Shown: positions 1-12,377, numbered from the stretch's first letter. The stretch is DNA of 64,000 nt from Cristatella mucedo (GCA_009760855.2 WPIO01000024.1:1313501-1377500); one strand, 5' to 3'. Notes: generated by a model not told the origin, from the sequence alone. Numbers and translations are program-made.

Positions 1-769
1 GTCCTGCTCGGCCCGGCGCTCTCGAGTCGCGCCGCAGTGCGCGCACCTGAACGAGCGCGACTCGCGGTTGGTCGGCTCGCCCCGCTGTGGTTACGCGCCG
101 ACGGGTTCTCACCCTCAAGCAGCGGCCGCAGGAGCTGTAGCTGTAGCTCATTTGCCCGGCCGGTAGCCTGCCATTTAAATGCCTTCTCCATCAGCGAGGC
201 GGCGGCGGCGCCTTTATGCGGTCGCAACAAAGGAAAACACTTCAGTTGCTGCCCGCGCTCGCACGCGCGAGCGCTCGTGAAAGAGCCGCCGGGCAGCACT
301 CGGCAACAGCTCGGCCAAAGCTCTCAAGTCATGCGAGAACGAGCGGCTGCCGAGCTCTAAAATTAAACGCGGCCGCTCCAGTGCCGCGCCACCGCCGCAC
401 GCCTTGCATCCTTGCAGAGCGCTACTCACGCGCACGCCGGTCCGAAGCGAGGAGTTCGACGCGAGAAGAGGAAGGGCCGCGGGAAGCGGAAGTGGGGCGT
501 TCAGCCCGCACCCACCCGGAAAAGGCGTCCGCCTGACGGCACGGCCCGGCGTCGTGAATGAAACTAGTATTGCCAGCATCGGACCGCCTTGACAAAACAA
601 AAGCACGCTTACCCAAATATTTGCACCGGAGCCGCTGAACGGATGTAGCAATTTGTTTTCTCGTCTTTTAAAATCTCTCGGAGAGCTGAGAAGTGCAATC
701 TGGCGAGCACGTGTCCGACGCATCCGGGTTCCGCTCGTGGCATTCGGCAACCTCGACCGTTCGGTTTTA

Positions 770-1010
770 CCGACTGACGTTACTAGATCCACTGACTTGA
801 TGAAATTTAAAAAGAAGCTGAAAACACGTCTATTTATCACAGCATTTAGCGGGCTCATGCGATTCGCTCTTGGTGTGCTTGTGCCGGGCTGACACTGCGC
901 ATGCAGCCACTAACCGCATCTGCATCCTGACGTTGTGCATGTAACCTCTAACCACGTTACGCTTTTTGACATTAAGCATGCTGCCACTAACCATTCGATC
1001 AAGCTTTCTT
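770..1010 (+). mobile_element. LINE 3' fragment, same family
   Basis: The frame near 780-850 reads DLMKFKKKLKTRLFITAFSG. This matches the C-terminal end of the 8.3-10 kb LINE, and the following about 130 bases match that element's 3' UTR (GCTGACACTG.GCATGC.GCCACTAACC). It is a short truncated insertion. Confidence 0.75.
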
Positions 1011-2917
1011 TAACGCACGTACAAAGTGCATAGAAAAAGATAAATTTCTCCGAGGGTGCTGCAAATGTACTATTACTATAACCTCGCACTGTGCTGGAAT
1101 TCCGCTGTCTCGCCGTTGCGGCGGCGGCGACGGTCGTGGTGCACTGAATAAGAACGTTCGCGCGAGAATTCCAATTTTTTTGGCACTGCCCTGCGGTAAG
1201 TTTTTGAGAAAAAAATCCACCGACCAAAGTTAACGTTAGGGCACCCCCTCTGGAAAACCTTGGCTACGCAGCGGGGCGGCGACACCAAGCTCGCACCAAA
1301 CATGAGTAACTCAGCTCAAAGAGCGATTCGAAGAGGCTTCCGGTGTTCTCGTCATTAGACGGGACTCCGCAGCACGTCAGTTCGCACGAAAGAAAGAAGC
1401 GTCTGCACACGAGGCGCGCACGCGCGTCACGTGTCGATGCTCCGCCATTACCAAGAGCGGCATGGCGCCTGGCAGGAGAGCGAATGTGCAGGAAAGTCTT
1501 ACCGGAAAAGCCGGCCGGAGACTAGCTCGCTGAGGACCTGGTGCATTGCTCGCAATCCGGAGGGTTTTGAGACGTGCATGAAAACTTGAACGTTCGGTCA
1601 GAACGTTCTAGTGCCGAGATCTCGCGGATACACGGCTTTCAATCGACGGTTCGACTGCAGAGCGCTGCACTCAGCATCGGGCGGTTGGACTCTGGCCGCT
1701 TGCCACTAGCCGAGAATGCGACTACGCCTTTGCTACGCCTTTTGAATATATGGCTGGGTCGATTGCGGTGCGAATTGCAAAAGGCAATTGTCTATGTTTT
1801 GCCAGCGGCTTGCTTCAAAATGAAACTGTGGCTAGCTGCGTTTACCAGATGATGACCGAGCTGACATTTCTCGCGGATCCCGACTCATAATGATTAAAAA
1901 CTGGCTGTCAATAATCGAAGGTTTTACGGCCTATAAAAAAGAAGCCCAGCTCATGTGATAGCTTAACCGCTTAGCATCCGCGGTCGAATGCAACCAGACG
2001 CAATCGTGAAGGTGGACGACCTTAAAACGACGCTGCGGCCGTATTGATTGCTGACGCGTCCTGCTATCGCAGCTCTCGTAGCTTTGTGCATTACAGCTGC
2101 CTCCTACGCGAATCGCACGCCGCGCTCCAGGAAGCGCGGGCGTCGCGGCTTGCGTCCCCGCGCCCAGTCGGACCCTCGCTGGCCGAGCTGCGGCTAGTGC
2201 GGCTCTACTTCTGCCCTCACGCACCGCGTAGCCTCCCTCTGCGGCGGCCGCGGCGACAGTACCGAGGCGGCTATAGCCTATCGCGCCGCCTCGGTAGCTC
2301 GGTCTCACAGCGGCCGCTGAGCTAGCGCGCTCAAGCGCGGCCCCCCGTACGGGGCCTGGCGGCTATGCAGACTATTTAGCGGGGGCATTGGGTGGCGCGC
2401 CAGGCGAGGGTCGAGACGCGTTTTATAAAATACCTCTCCGCCAAGTACGTCAGAGGCGTACGTCAGTTTCGTACGTCAGAGACGCGCTAGACCCGTCGCT
2501 CTGTCCCTGGTCTCAGCTGCGCTGGTTCCCCTACTCGAAAGCTCTACCTCGAGCCCCGACCTTGACTAGCGTTCGCGAACAATCGATGGACCGGTCGCGG
2601 CGGCGGCCGCGGGCGGCCTGCGGCATCGTCGCTTGCCGTCGCTTCCGCTCAAGCTCCGCTACTCGTCCTAAGCCAGAGCTGATCCTCGCGCGCTCAGCGG
2701 CTGCGCACGCACCTACCTGCTACATAAGCGGATGCGGGGCTTCCGCGTCCTGACAGGCAAGTCTTCGTGACAGCAGCGGACGGTTGCAGGCGTTCAACAG
2801 CGGCCATGACGTACACCAACGGCTCGGCGGCGTAGAGCTCAAATAAGCTCAAACGCCGACGCCGAATGTGGAATCTCACAAGACTGCCTATCTCACGGCC
2901 CCGACTTTTACGCCGAG
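1011..2917. other. No recognised feature
   Basis: Mixed to GC-rich sequence with short unrelated ORFs. No domain, RNA or repeat was recognised. Confidence 0.5.
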
Positions 2918-3062
2918 TTGGTTTGGTCTAGCGGTTAAGGTGCTCGCCCCGACCATGGTCTGACTGAGGTCGGGGGCTCGAGCCCCAAGGCATACGTGAA
3001 GCGCGTGAATAGAGATTAAGTTCTCTTGGGCGCTATATAAATGAATTATACTATTAATTATT
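2918..3062 (+). mobile_element. tRNA-derived SINE, family A
   Basis: The tRNA-like head has an A-box region (TCTAGCGGTTAAGG) and a B-box-like GGGCTCGAGCCCC. The body GAATAGAGATTAAGTTCTCT and GGGCGCTATATAAATGA with an ATT-rich tail is the same terminal module as the local LINE. Confidence 0.8.
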
Positions 3063-3231
3063 TACGCGGCTTCGGCCATAGATTATCGCATAATTGGTTT
3101 GTAGCCTTTGCAATCCAGGAACCGCGAATAATGACTACCAGTCATAATGTCGATTTAGTTCGCCGCCGTTTCATAGCGCCTAGCGCCGAGCCTCCTAGAT
3201 AGTAATACAGGCTAACCGATTCAACATCATC

Positions 3232-3232
<1 letters not shown>

Positions 3233-3264
<32 letters not shown>
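3233..3264. repeat. TA dinucleotide microsatellite
   Basis: A TA run flush against the reverse family-A SINE. Confidence 0.95.
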
Positions 3265-3265
<1 letters not shown>

Positions 3266-3268
<3 letters not shown>

Positions 3269-3391
3269 ATTTGTAAAGCACCCTAAGAGAGCTTGATCTC
3301 TATTTGGGCGCTTCACATACTAAACGGGGCTCGTGCCCACGACCTCGGCCGTAGCGAGCACCTTAACAACTGGGCCAGACCATCGCGGCTT
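3266..3391 (-). mobile_element. tRNA-derived SINE, family A, reverse copy
   Basis: Reverse complement shows GGCCCAGTTGTTAAGGTGCT, a GTGGGCACGAGCCCC B-box-like block and the GAGATCAAGCTCTCTTAGGG end. It abuts a TA dinucleotide run. Confidence 0.75.
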
Positions 3392-3394
3392 TAT

Positions 3395-3585
3395 ACAGCG
3401 GCAAAATGGCCTAACTGGCAATCACCACCGCTTGCAGTGGGCAATACCTCGGTCCCTAGGCCGGGGGCTCGAATCCTGCGGTTGGTGACTCTGTATCGCT
3501 GCTACAAGCGGTGTGGAAATGGCCGTAAAGGCTCTTCTGTCGCTATACAAAAAAGGGTGTTAAATCAGTTAGTAATTTTTTTAAT
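3395..3585 (+). mobile_element. tRNA-derived SINE, family B (composite)
   Basis: GGGGGCTCGAATCCTGCGGT B-box block, then GGCCGTAAAGGCTCTTCTGT and GTGTTAAATCAGTTAGTA. Part of the upstream sequence is a reversed piece of the same family, so this is probably a nested or rearranged insertion. Confidence 0.6.
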
Positions 3586-3815
3586 ACAGGATCATCTATT
3601 GCACTACTCGAACTTACGACCCGGGTGGCGAAGAGCGAGCACCTTAGATACTAGGACATGCTCCGCATACTAGGATTCGTGACTTAGATACTACAATATA
3701 CGAGAAACTTCGAAGTCTCTGGGTTGTCGCACAGGGGACGGCTCCGTCGCCTCAGTCTGCCTGTATAACAACCGCACATTTCCACCCTCTCGCTCCCACA
3801 CAGCCACGCTCTTAA

Positions 3816-3818
<3 letters not shown>

Positions 3819-3911
<93 letters not shown>

Positions 3912-3925
3912 TCTCTTTCTCTGTC
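3819..3925. repeat. CT microsatellite
   Basis: An almost pure CT run of about 90 bp with a degenerate 3' edge. Confidence 0.95.
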
Positions 3926-4654
3926 TCTAATTCACTCGCTGTTCTTGAGAATCTACATGAATTCTCTCAGATAATTGTTTTAGGATTAGCATGGTGGGGG
4001 CTATGGGCGAGCACCCTGATTAATCCACCTAAACGGGCAGGCTGGCCGAGGGGGGAGGGGGGCACACCTTGTTGGCCGGCGGCTGCTCCCACCGCGCAGA
4101 TCCGGCGACCGCTCCCAGAAGGCAACATTTAATGGAGTTCGCCGCCAGGAGCAGTTGCGTTTGATCTGTTGCATCTAAGGTCATAGCTAACCAGTGAAGC
4201 TTTCTAATCGTACCGCTCAATTAATGTTCGATAGAGTGGTACATGTCTCACGATCCGTCGACCGCTTCCAGCAGGCAAGTGCTATTGGGATTCTTCACTA
4301 GGATTTATTACCCAGTTAGATATAATGCGTCTAAGCTAATAGCTAATAGCCGCACTAGCCCACTAGATTTCGGCTGGGCGTCGGTTCAGCGTTAGGAGAA
4401 CGCAACCCTCGCAAGCAGTCTTCAGAGCAGCAGTCGCGATTCCCCCACAGCGCCCAGCGCACCAAGCGCTCGTTCCACCCCTGGCTGGGCGTGGACGAGC
4501 GAGCGCCAGGCTAGAGCCTTTTCAGCTGCGGCAGCAAGTCGACCGAGGCTGCAGCGCGTCTCACTGAGGCGGAGCGGTGCTCAGACCCCCGCGGCGGCAG
4601 CGTGCACGCGCGACGCCTCGCCGCAGCGCCGCCGCCGACCGCCAGCCCGCCGGT

Positions 4655-4705
<51 letters not shown>

Positions 4706-4915
4706 GCGTTGCCTAACTCCGCTATCGGACCTCTTTCGCTCGAGAGATCGCTCGGAGCGCGCGGCCCAACTCGACGCCATTGTTAATTGTTGCCCTTAGC
4801 GCACGGACCGCGGTTCAAGTGCTCGGAGCACTTATTACGTAGCAGAGACCGAAGTTTAGGGGAGCGGGAGCTCTGCAGCGCCGCCGCCGCCGCCGCCGCA
4901 GCCGCCGCCGCCACC
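4655..4915. repeat. GGC/GCC trinucleotide runs
   Basis: A GGC run near 4657-4702 and GCC runs near 4879-4913, in a CpG-rich stretch. ORFs over them are poly-Gly, poly-Arg or poly-Pro artefacts. Confidence 0.85.
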
Positions 4916-6329
4916 TAGTTTGGCAGCCGGCGGTCGCACACGGCGGCGTCGCCAACAACCAACGCGCAGCGCCGCACCCTTAACCGTCACGCTGCAGCAG
5001 CCCCTTCGCTTCTGCCGCTTTGCCTTTCCAAGTTCTGGGCTTTATCAAGTTCTACTCTTTCTTTGCTGAAGGCCACGATCGGCTAGCTAAGCTAACTAAA
5101 GCTATAAGCTAAGCTATAAGCTATAAGCTATATAAGCTAAGCTATAAGCTAACTAAACAACTAAAACTAAAAACAACAACTAAACAACTAAAACCAACTA
5201 AACAGAAGCATACGGCGAATGTTCCCGTTGCTCTCAGCAGCAGGCTCCGGCTGAGGCCGAGGCTGGGCATAGCCAGACAGGATTCAGCCCAGGAGATGGC
5301 GGCGTACAGTGCGTCGCAGCAGCGGCGCCGTCAGAGGCTGCGGTGCAGGCTAGGCAGCTGACCGCCGCCGCTGCCCGCTGTCGCTGCCCGATGTTGCTGC
5401 TGCTGCTGCAGCTGCTGCGGGCAGCCACTGCTGCAGGTGCTGCCGCTCCAGCGCTCGCTTACTCGGGGCAGAGCCGGCTCGCCGAGGCCTAGACGCTACG
5501 GCGCACAGGTGCACTGGCTCGGGGCTCCGTTAGTATCCGGGACCGAAGTGGCACCGTCCCCCTGGCCGAACCAGCTTCGGTGGCAAGATTCTGCCGAGAA
5601 GAGATGGCGATTCCTTGAGAACTGAAATCGGCCGAGGGAAGCTAATGCGACTTTGTCCATGCGTAGCGACACACGAACGACAGGCTCGGGTCGTAGGAGT
5701 GCGGGACAGGGGGGGTGGACCTCAGAGAGCGGAGCAAGGAGCTGTGCGACGATCTCAGAGAGACAGCCAGCCCCCTGCACTAGCGAGGAAAGCTCGGGCG
5801 TTTTCTATTTAGGGAATTACATTAGACGGTCGTGCCTAGCGGAGCTGGGGACCGGTCAGGCCCTCTCGGTACTCGCCTTGAAAATGGCTGCTCGAAAACC
5901 GGAAGTGGGAACATGGGAAGCCGGCCTGTGCTGGCAAACGGTCAGCTGATCCAGTAGCCTCATTTTAGAATAGTAAGAACAAAAATAATACTTTTTAATA
6001 GCGCCCTCCGAGAACTTCGAGAACTTTTTTCTGTTCGCTTTACAGGTCCTGTAAATGAAAGCACGATCACCTGATTAGCGGTAACCCGCACATCAACGAA
6101 CATAATATGATATGATATAGGGGAATATGGAGAACGTAGGTAAAATAAAAAATTGCCTTGCGAAGTTTTACACGGCTAACACTCTGATACCCACCAAAAG
6201 CAGCGAGCTTGAGCACGAACACGGGACTCTCACTTTAAGAGCCATGTACGTCGCTTTGAAGCTCACTTCGTATTGCCAGCTACAGGCCGTATAAAAATGA
6301 AGGATAAAGATAAAAAAAAAATACAAAAC

Positions 6330-6485
6330 AAAGGTCAGCTGAACAGCCTCGTTGATACGGTGGCAGATGAGCCTCGGCGGCTATCGCCCCGCTTGCACCG
6401 GGCAATGCAGGAACGTCCGCTGCAGGACTCGAACCCGCGATTCGGGTCGGGAAGAGCGAGCACGTAGCTCCTGGGCTAAGAAGTA
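6330..6485 (-). mobile_element. tRNA-derived SINE, family B, reverse copy
   Basis: CAGCTGAACAGCCTCGTTGA, GGCTATCGCCCCGCTTGCAC and GACTCGAACCCGCG are the reverse complement of the family-B 3' end, middle and B box. Confidence 0.65.
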
Positions 6486-7004
6486 AGACGCAGGGATCGG
6501 GTGAGCGGTCCGAGCGAACGAGTCGCACGGGCGCGCGCGCGCCCCTTTCAGCGAGGCTTTCGTGGAGAGCAGCCGCGGTCTGTGCAGAGGAGAGCGCGCT
6601 GGCAATCAGCGCATTGTCAGCGCTCTCCGTCACTCCGAGCCCTGCGCAGGTCTGATTTTCCCCGAGCGTCTACAGGCTTGCTAGTAGCTTCGATATTCCG
6701 GGTAACTTTGGATCTCACCTTGTTTGTATTAAGCCTTACTTTGAAAAGCTTTGCGAGATCCGTGTCGGTCGACTTGCGGCTGCCGAGGCTGGGAGAATTT
6801 GCTGATGACACAACTGACGAGAGTAGTGGTATCTTTAAGCGGGTTGCTCATCCCACTCACGACATTTTTCTTTAATGCCCACATCATCTAAGAAGGGCCA
6901 TCATGTGACATAATGACTGCGGAGTATCCGACCAAAGGGCGGGATTCGTGCGCCGGTGTACGGGTGCACTTTGTACTCTGTGCTCGCTTTTCGCGACCGT
7001 GAGT

Positions 7005-7140
7005 TCACGACCGAGGTCATGAGTGCGAATCCTGCAGCAGGCGAACTTTTACTGCCAGCGGCGAGCGGCGGTGGCGAGAGCCGTTAAGGCTCATCTGCCG
7101 CTGTGCAAATGAGGCTGCTATAAATCAGCTAATAGTTTTT
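7005..7140 (+). mobile_element. Family-B SINE, 5'-truncated
   Basis: GTGCGAATCCTGCAGCAGGC, then AGCCGTTAAGGCTCATCTGC and GGCTGCTATAAATCAGCTAA. It immediately precedes a family-A SINE. Confidence 0.65.
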
Positions 7141-7182
7141 CTGCAGCGAGCAAGCAAGTCAGCAGCGACGCATGTAAATGAC

Positions 7183-7330
7183 GAGCTGGTTCGGTCCAGC
7201 GGTTAACGTGCTCTCGCCCCGACCAAGGTCTGGCTGAGGTCACGGGCTCGAGCCCCGAGGCACACGTCAAGCGCCTGAATAGAGATTAAGTTCTCTTCGG
7301 GCGCAATACGAATGACTTGTATTACAATGC
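7183..7330 (+). mobile_element. tRNA-derived SINE, family A
   Basis: GGTCCAGCGGTTAACGTGCT head, GGGCTCGAGCCCC, AAGCGCCTGAATAGAGATTA and AAGTTCTCTTCGGGCGC. A full-length-looking copy. Confidence 0.8.
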
Positions 7331-8069
7331 TTCAGGGCGAGGAAATGGAATCTTAAGCAAACCTTAATAACGACCAGCGTCGCCGCGGGCTTAGCAATGG
7401 CTTGAAAGTGCGTTTACGGGCGGCGCCAGCTTAGCAACCGAATTCGTCCTAGTCGTACGCCAAGAAGAAGAGATCCGAGTTAGACAAACGCGCGGAAGGA
7501 TACACGACGTGAGGTCTGACCGCGACAGGTCGATTGAGCGTTGGCGCTCCTGCGTCTTTTTTCTTCATCTCCCTTCAAGCCAGCGCTTATTGGGAGCACT
7601 GCCGGTTGCCTGGCCGCCAGGGGCCAGGGTAGATTCTCGTTCTGCATTCTAATCGCGACATTACCAAGATCGCTGCGTGCGTCGGCGACGGGATCTCTGC
7701 GGCGGCGGCAGCAGCAGCAGCAGCCGCCCAGAGGATCGATTGGCGGCAGAGACATGCGAGCTGCGACTGATGCTCGGAGCGAGCGGACGACTCGACCTGC
7801 ATAGAGTCCGACGGCGGCCGCGCTGCAGCTCGAGAGTCGGACAGGGGGGATAAGTGACTTCCGGCTCGGCTCGCGCAGACCGACCGGGATCGATGCGACA
7901 GTCGCGGATCTTCGGCTTACCCGCGTTGAGGGGCGTGGTCAACCGACCGCCAGCGCTCGCTCGTCGCGACTCCGGATCGCAGCAGCGGCAAGGCCGTTTG
8001 AGAGCGAGAGCCGCTTCGTTCGACGTCGATACATTTCGCTGTACGCTGTGCGCCAAGGGGTTGAAATCG

Positions 8070-8165
8070 GTCGAGGCACTGTTCGCTTCGAAACATCTGG
8101 ACAGAAAATTTCGCTCGGCGAGTCAGAGACTGTGGAACTCGCTTCCTTGCACGGTTCTTTCGCAA
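8070..8165 (+). mobile_element. Possible LINE C-terminal relic
   Basis: A short frame reads RKFRSASQRLWNSLPC, reminiscent of the AFSSYAPKAWNSLP segment of the LINE C terminus. Too short to be sure. Confidence 0.3.
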
Positions 8166-8282
8166 TCGTGGCTCCACTGGCTCTCTTTCCTCCGCATCGT
8201 TTCCAGCAGCAGCCCTGGCGCTGGCATTGACGGTTACTCGTCTGTCTTTCTGGCCAGTCTGAGCTTCTCGCTTTCTCTTTAG

Positions 8283-9960
8283 CGCTCGAAATAATAATAA
8301 TAATCGTAATAACGCACTTGATAAAGCGCCCTCAGAGAACTCAATCTCTTCCTAGGCGCTTTACATTTGCTTCAAAGGGAAACGCGATTGAATCGTGAGT
8401 AATGTCATGCTCAATAAACAACATGAATAACACGGTTAGGGGTGACATGCACAGGGTCAGCATGCAAATGTGGTCAGTGGCAGCATGCACAGTGTCAGCT
8501 CGCATAAGCACGTGAAGGACGAATCACAGGGACCCACTAAATGCTGTCCTAAATAGATGTGCTTATAAGTTCTTTTTAAATGTGGTCAGGTCAGGGGATG
8601 TTCTGACGCAGGTCGGGAGGGAGTTCCAGGCTTTGGGAGCATACGAACTAAATGCACGGTCTCCAAAGGATTTAAGGTTTGTACGAGGTATTTCTAGACT
8701 GTTGGATTCCGAAAAGCGGGTGGTACGATGCTTGGCCTGATGGGGGAGTATGTCGGAGAGATAGGCTGGAGCCAAAGAATGAGTTACCTAAAAGTGGGCA
8801 ACAAAACCTTCAAGTCGATCCGCTGCTTGACTGGTAGCCAGCGAAGGTCGGCAAGGAGTGGTGTGATGTGGCCACTGCGACGCTCACGACAGACAGGCCT
8901 AGCTGCAGAGTTTTGCACCAGCTGTAAGCGCGTGATTGCACATGCCGGTAGACCAGCAAGCAGTGAGTTGCAGAAGTCATGACGGGATGTCACAAATGCA
9001 TGGACCAATTGAGGTGTGGTATCCATTTTTAAACAAGCCCGAGTTTTAGCAATGCTAGGCAGCTAAAAGTAGGCAGACTTGATTGTGGAATTGATGCTGT
9101 CGTCTAACGAAAGGTCACTTTGGAACATGACACTTGGATTTCGTGCAGATTCAACAGGGGATATGCTGAAAGAGCCAATTATGAGCGGGAACCTTTTCAA
9201 ATTCTGAATCAAACGTAGTTTGCCCATAATTAGCAAGCTAGTTTTATCATCATTCAATTTAAGAAAATTTGCTATCAACCGTGTGCGAATGTCATCAATA
9301 CATACAGCAAGGGAGTTGAGAGAATTCGACGTGTACTCGAGGGCTGGGAGGAATCAAAGCAATAGTACAACTGTGTGTCATCCGCATAGTAGTGAAAGCC
9401 TTGTGTGTGCTTGGCAATCACATCGGCAAGAGGGAGAGTATAAACCATGAAAAGAACCGGACCTAGCACGGAGCCCTGAGGTACCCCATATGTCAGAGGT
9501 ATCTCGGATGATCTTTGTCGATTCACGTCAATACTCTGGAGTCTCCCACTGAGATAGGATGTGAACCATTGCAGAGCAGTGCCAGTGATGCCCCGGCGAG
9601 ACGAGGGAGGCGCTCTAGAAGAACTTGATGATCGATCGTATCAAAACTTCCGAAAGATCGAGCAAAACAAGTAGAGATGCTCTACCCATGTCTGCATTCC
9701 TAAGTAGGTCGTTGTACATCTGAAACAATGCTGATTCTGTAGAGTGATTAGCTCTAAAGCCAGACTGGAACTTACTAGCAAGGTTTAAAGTTTTAGTGTA
9801 CGAGTTCAGCTGGTCTGCCACGAGTCGTTCCAGTGTCTTTGATAAGAATGATAGGAGACTGGGCGGTAGTTGCCCGGTTCTCTTGGTCTAGCCTCGCTTT
9901 CTTGAGTAGTGGCCCGACTACAGCTTTTTTGAAAGGTGCTAAGACATGACCTGGGGCTAA
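8283..9960 (-). mobile_element. 5'-truncated, decayed CR1/L2-like LINE (reverse transcriptase)
   Basis: Broken frames spell a non-LTR reverse transcriptase. In order on the minus strand: FKKAVVGPLLKK and NYRPVS near 9860-9940, then FQSGFRANHSTESALF, GVPQGSVLGPVLFMVY, the catalytic YADDTQLYY near 9390, and the C-terminal region with LQLVQNSAAR, LRWLPVKQRIDLKVL and AFSSYAPKAWNSLP. The 3' end has a hairpin-like segment (AGCGCCTAGG...GAGGGCGCTT) and an ATT-repeat tail near 8290. Frameshifts and stops show it is dead. Confidence 0.9.
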
Positions 9961-11180
9961 TCACATATTAATGATGTTAGTTATGTTAGTATAGGTACTG
10001 CTTGTCCCTTAGGAAGTCGAGCCGATGACCTTAATTATGGCGAGTGGCTAATGCCCTAATCACTCTCAACTTCTGAATTGTAAAGGTAATACTCAAGTTC
10101 CTGAAATATAACGACGAGGAGCCGGTTACGCCATAATCCACGATTAGGCGGTGTACAATCGTATGCCGTGTCAGTCAGCTGTCTGCCAGGCTTTGTGGCT
10201 GGCAGGAGTTAAGCTCTAGACGTTGAGTCAGGCTGGAGTTACGCCCGACGCTCTGTTCGCACTATTGGCAGTTCAGGAGGTGGGTGCTCCGGCCTCCTAC
10301 AAGAATCGCTGTGCACCGCGGCTGATTCTAGAAATCTGTACTCCTTGGCCGCCGCAGTCGAATAGGCTTCGCCACGCTGTGGATATGGACTCGTTACCTT
10401 AAGGTATCGGCACTTTTAATTGTGGCCGCGTTCAGCTGCCGCCGGCATTCACCCGCCCGCATTGCAACTGCTCCCTCGCTAGTCGCTAGCCGCGTCTCAA
10501 GGGTGACGGACTTCGTCGGTCGTTCGGTCGCGCTTCGGCGAGGACCGGCGCCACTACGAGAGAGCGCTGCGTTTGCAGCAGACGATAAATAACGCAGAAT
10601 ACGCTAAATCCCGCTAGCTAAACGGTCGCCGACGCGCTACCGAACTGCTACTGCTTTTTTCGGGCTGTTCTAGAGATGTTCTAGGCGATGAATTCGCGAG
10701 CGCGGCTGGCCCAAAGAGAAAGAGATTTTACAGCCGCGCTGGTTTGGCCCAGCGGCTAAGGTGCTCTCGCCTCGACGTCGGTCTGGCCGAGATCGCGCGC
10801 TCGAGCCCAGCGGCATATGTGAAGCGCCTGAATAGAGATCTTGAGTTCTCTTGGGACGTCGTACAAATTATTAATGCAAACAAATAATATTCTTCTCTCA
10901 ACGGCTTACGGCGGCCGGCTGGAGCGCGAGGCGCGCGGCGAGCCGCCGGGGCGAGCCTGGGCGATAGACCGCGGCCGCGGTCTCCTTTGAGGAGGCTCTT
11001 GAAGTTTTATCAGGAGCCGGGCACACTTACGGGTCTTAATCTAACGGCCCTCCGCCAGCAGGTCGCGAGCTCAGTGCTGAAAATCCGCGCATGCGCTCAC
11101 GATAGGCGGCTTTCACTCGACCGCCGCCGGCCACCTCCCTTCCCCCCCCTCGCGAGGGCGATCACCCGTCAGCTGTTGAG
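9961..11180. other. No gene recognised
   Basis: Unique-looking DNA between the truncated LINE and the promoter-like cluster. It contains one family-A SINE and no coding signal. Confidence 0.5.
10739..10880 (+). mobile_element. tRNA-derived SINE, family A
   Basis: TTTGGCCCAGCGGCTAAGGT head, GCTCGAGCCC, AAGCGCCTGAATAGAGATCT and GAGTTCTCTTGGGAC, with an AT-rich end. Confidence 0.8.
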
Positions 11181-11235
11181 CACGTGACCACCGGTCGCTG
11201 CTAGGCAACGTCATATCCAATAAGCAGTGGGCGGG
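11181..11235. promoter_or_regulatory. Promoter-like motif cluster
   Basis: Within 55 bp: an E-box CACGTG (11181-11186), a CCAAT box (11217-11221) and a GC box GGGCGGG (11229-11235). The surrounding sequence is very CpG-rich and lies 1.1 kb upstream of the ATG at 12378. A promoter for the repeat-protein gene is an inference; no TATA box was seen nearby. Confidence 0.35.
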
Positions 11236-12377
11236 CGAGCGCGGCTCAATAGGGCCTAAGTTCAAGGCTCGGCGAGCCGCAGAGCGCGTGCACAGCCCCG
11301 CCGCTCTCGGAGGCCGCCGACTAATTCTCTGCCAAGGTAGGCCCGCGGGCGGCGCTCGCTTGCGCGGGCGCCCGCGTACGGCAGCGCCGCCGCCGCCCCC
11401 GCACCGCAGCATCCTGCGGCGGCGGCGGCCGTGCGCAGCGCGCGCGCCCTATCCCGCCGCCCTAAGGGCGCGCCGCGCCGCGCCGCGCCGCGCCGCGCCG
11501 CCGCCGCGAATTTGCGCTCGGCTGCTCTCGGCCGGAGCCAGGCGCGCGCGCGCGGGCGAGAAAGAGAAATATGAATCCGCACTTCGCGCCGCTCGGTCGC
11601 TGTTTCTAGCGGCACCTAGCAACGCGAGCGGCATCCGGAAGAGGCCTATCGCGCGTGGGCAACCGGCTGGGGCTGGGACGGGCCGACCAAGTTTCCGCCG
11701 CCGCCCCTCGGCGCCGCGCCTCCGCGCTCGCCCGCCCGAACCTTAGGCGATACTGTAGCGATACTGTAGCGGGGTAAAACTTTGTCATTGCCGCGCACGA
11801 ACGCGCGTGCAAGGCATTTCGCAGAGGCGGCGTCCGCTACTTCGCGATTGAGGTCTGCGAATTGAGGTCCACTCGGCGTTGCCGTGCCGCAATCTATCGC
11901 ACTGGCCCGCAACGAAGTTGCCCGCCGCCCTGGAGCCGCCCTGGCGAGCCTGCGCCTGCCTCTTCTTGTAGCCGCTTTGGCGGCACGTAAGCCCTCTCGT
12001 CGCTCGCTGCCTCGCGCGGCTGCGCAACTTAATTGATGCGGCTCGGCTAGCGGCGGCAACGGGAGGCGGCCAGCTCAGGCCCGCCAGCCGTCAGCGGTAG
12101 CGGTCCAGCAAGTGCGAGAGCGCGCGCCTGCGCGTCTTCGTCGCACTCCGCTCGTGGAAGCGCTTGCGCAGAGATCGAGGGCTGGCCGGCGCACTGTGCG
12201 AACGCTCGACGGTCGCTCGTCGGCGCTGCGGCGGCGGCGGCGGCGGCGGCGGCGCGCGCTCGCCCCGCCGCCGCCCGAGCTCGCCCGCCGCACGGGCCAA
12301 GTGCGTCCGTCCTCTAATGCGCCGCAGAGCGGGCGTCTCAACGATTTCGCCGCTGCGCAGTCTGTGTAGGCGAATCC
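11236..12377 (+). other. CpG-rich 5' region of the repeat-protein gene
   Basis: Very GC-rich sequence with runs such as GCCGCGCCGC and a GGC run near 12232-12252. It probably holds the promoter and 5' UTR. ORFs here are Arg/Ala-rich composition artefacts. Confidence 0.5.

Larger units (their letters stand above)
3930..8069. other. No gene recognised; SINEs listed separately
   Basis: GC-rich stretches alternate with SINE copies. A short AAGCTA-type low-complexity stretch lies near 5085-5205. No convincing coding exon. Confidence 0.5.

Noticed and set aside
4511-4799. Poly-Pro, poly-Arg and poly-Gly ORFs
   Set aside because: They arise from a GGC/GCC trinucleotide run in all frames. No splice or domain evidence.
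11262-12369. Several 70-150 residue Arg/Ala-rich ORFs on both strands
   Set aside because: Composition artefacts of very GC-rich promoter or 5' UTR-like DNA.
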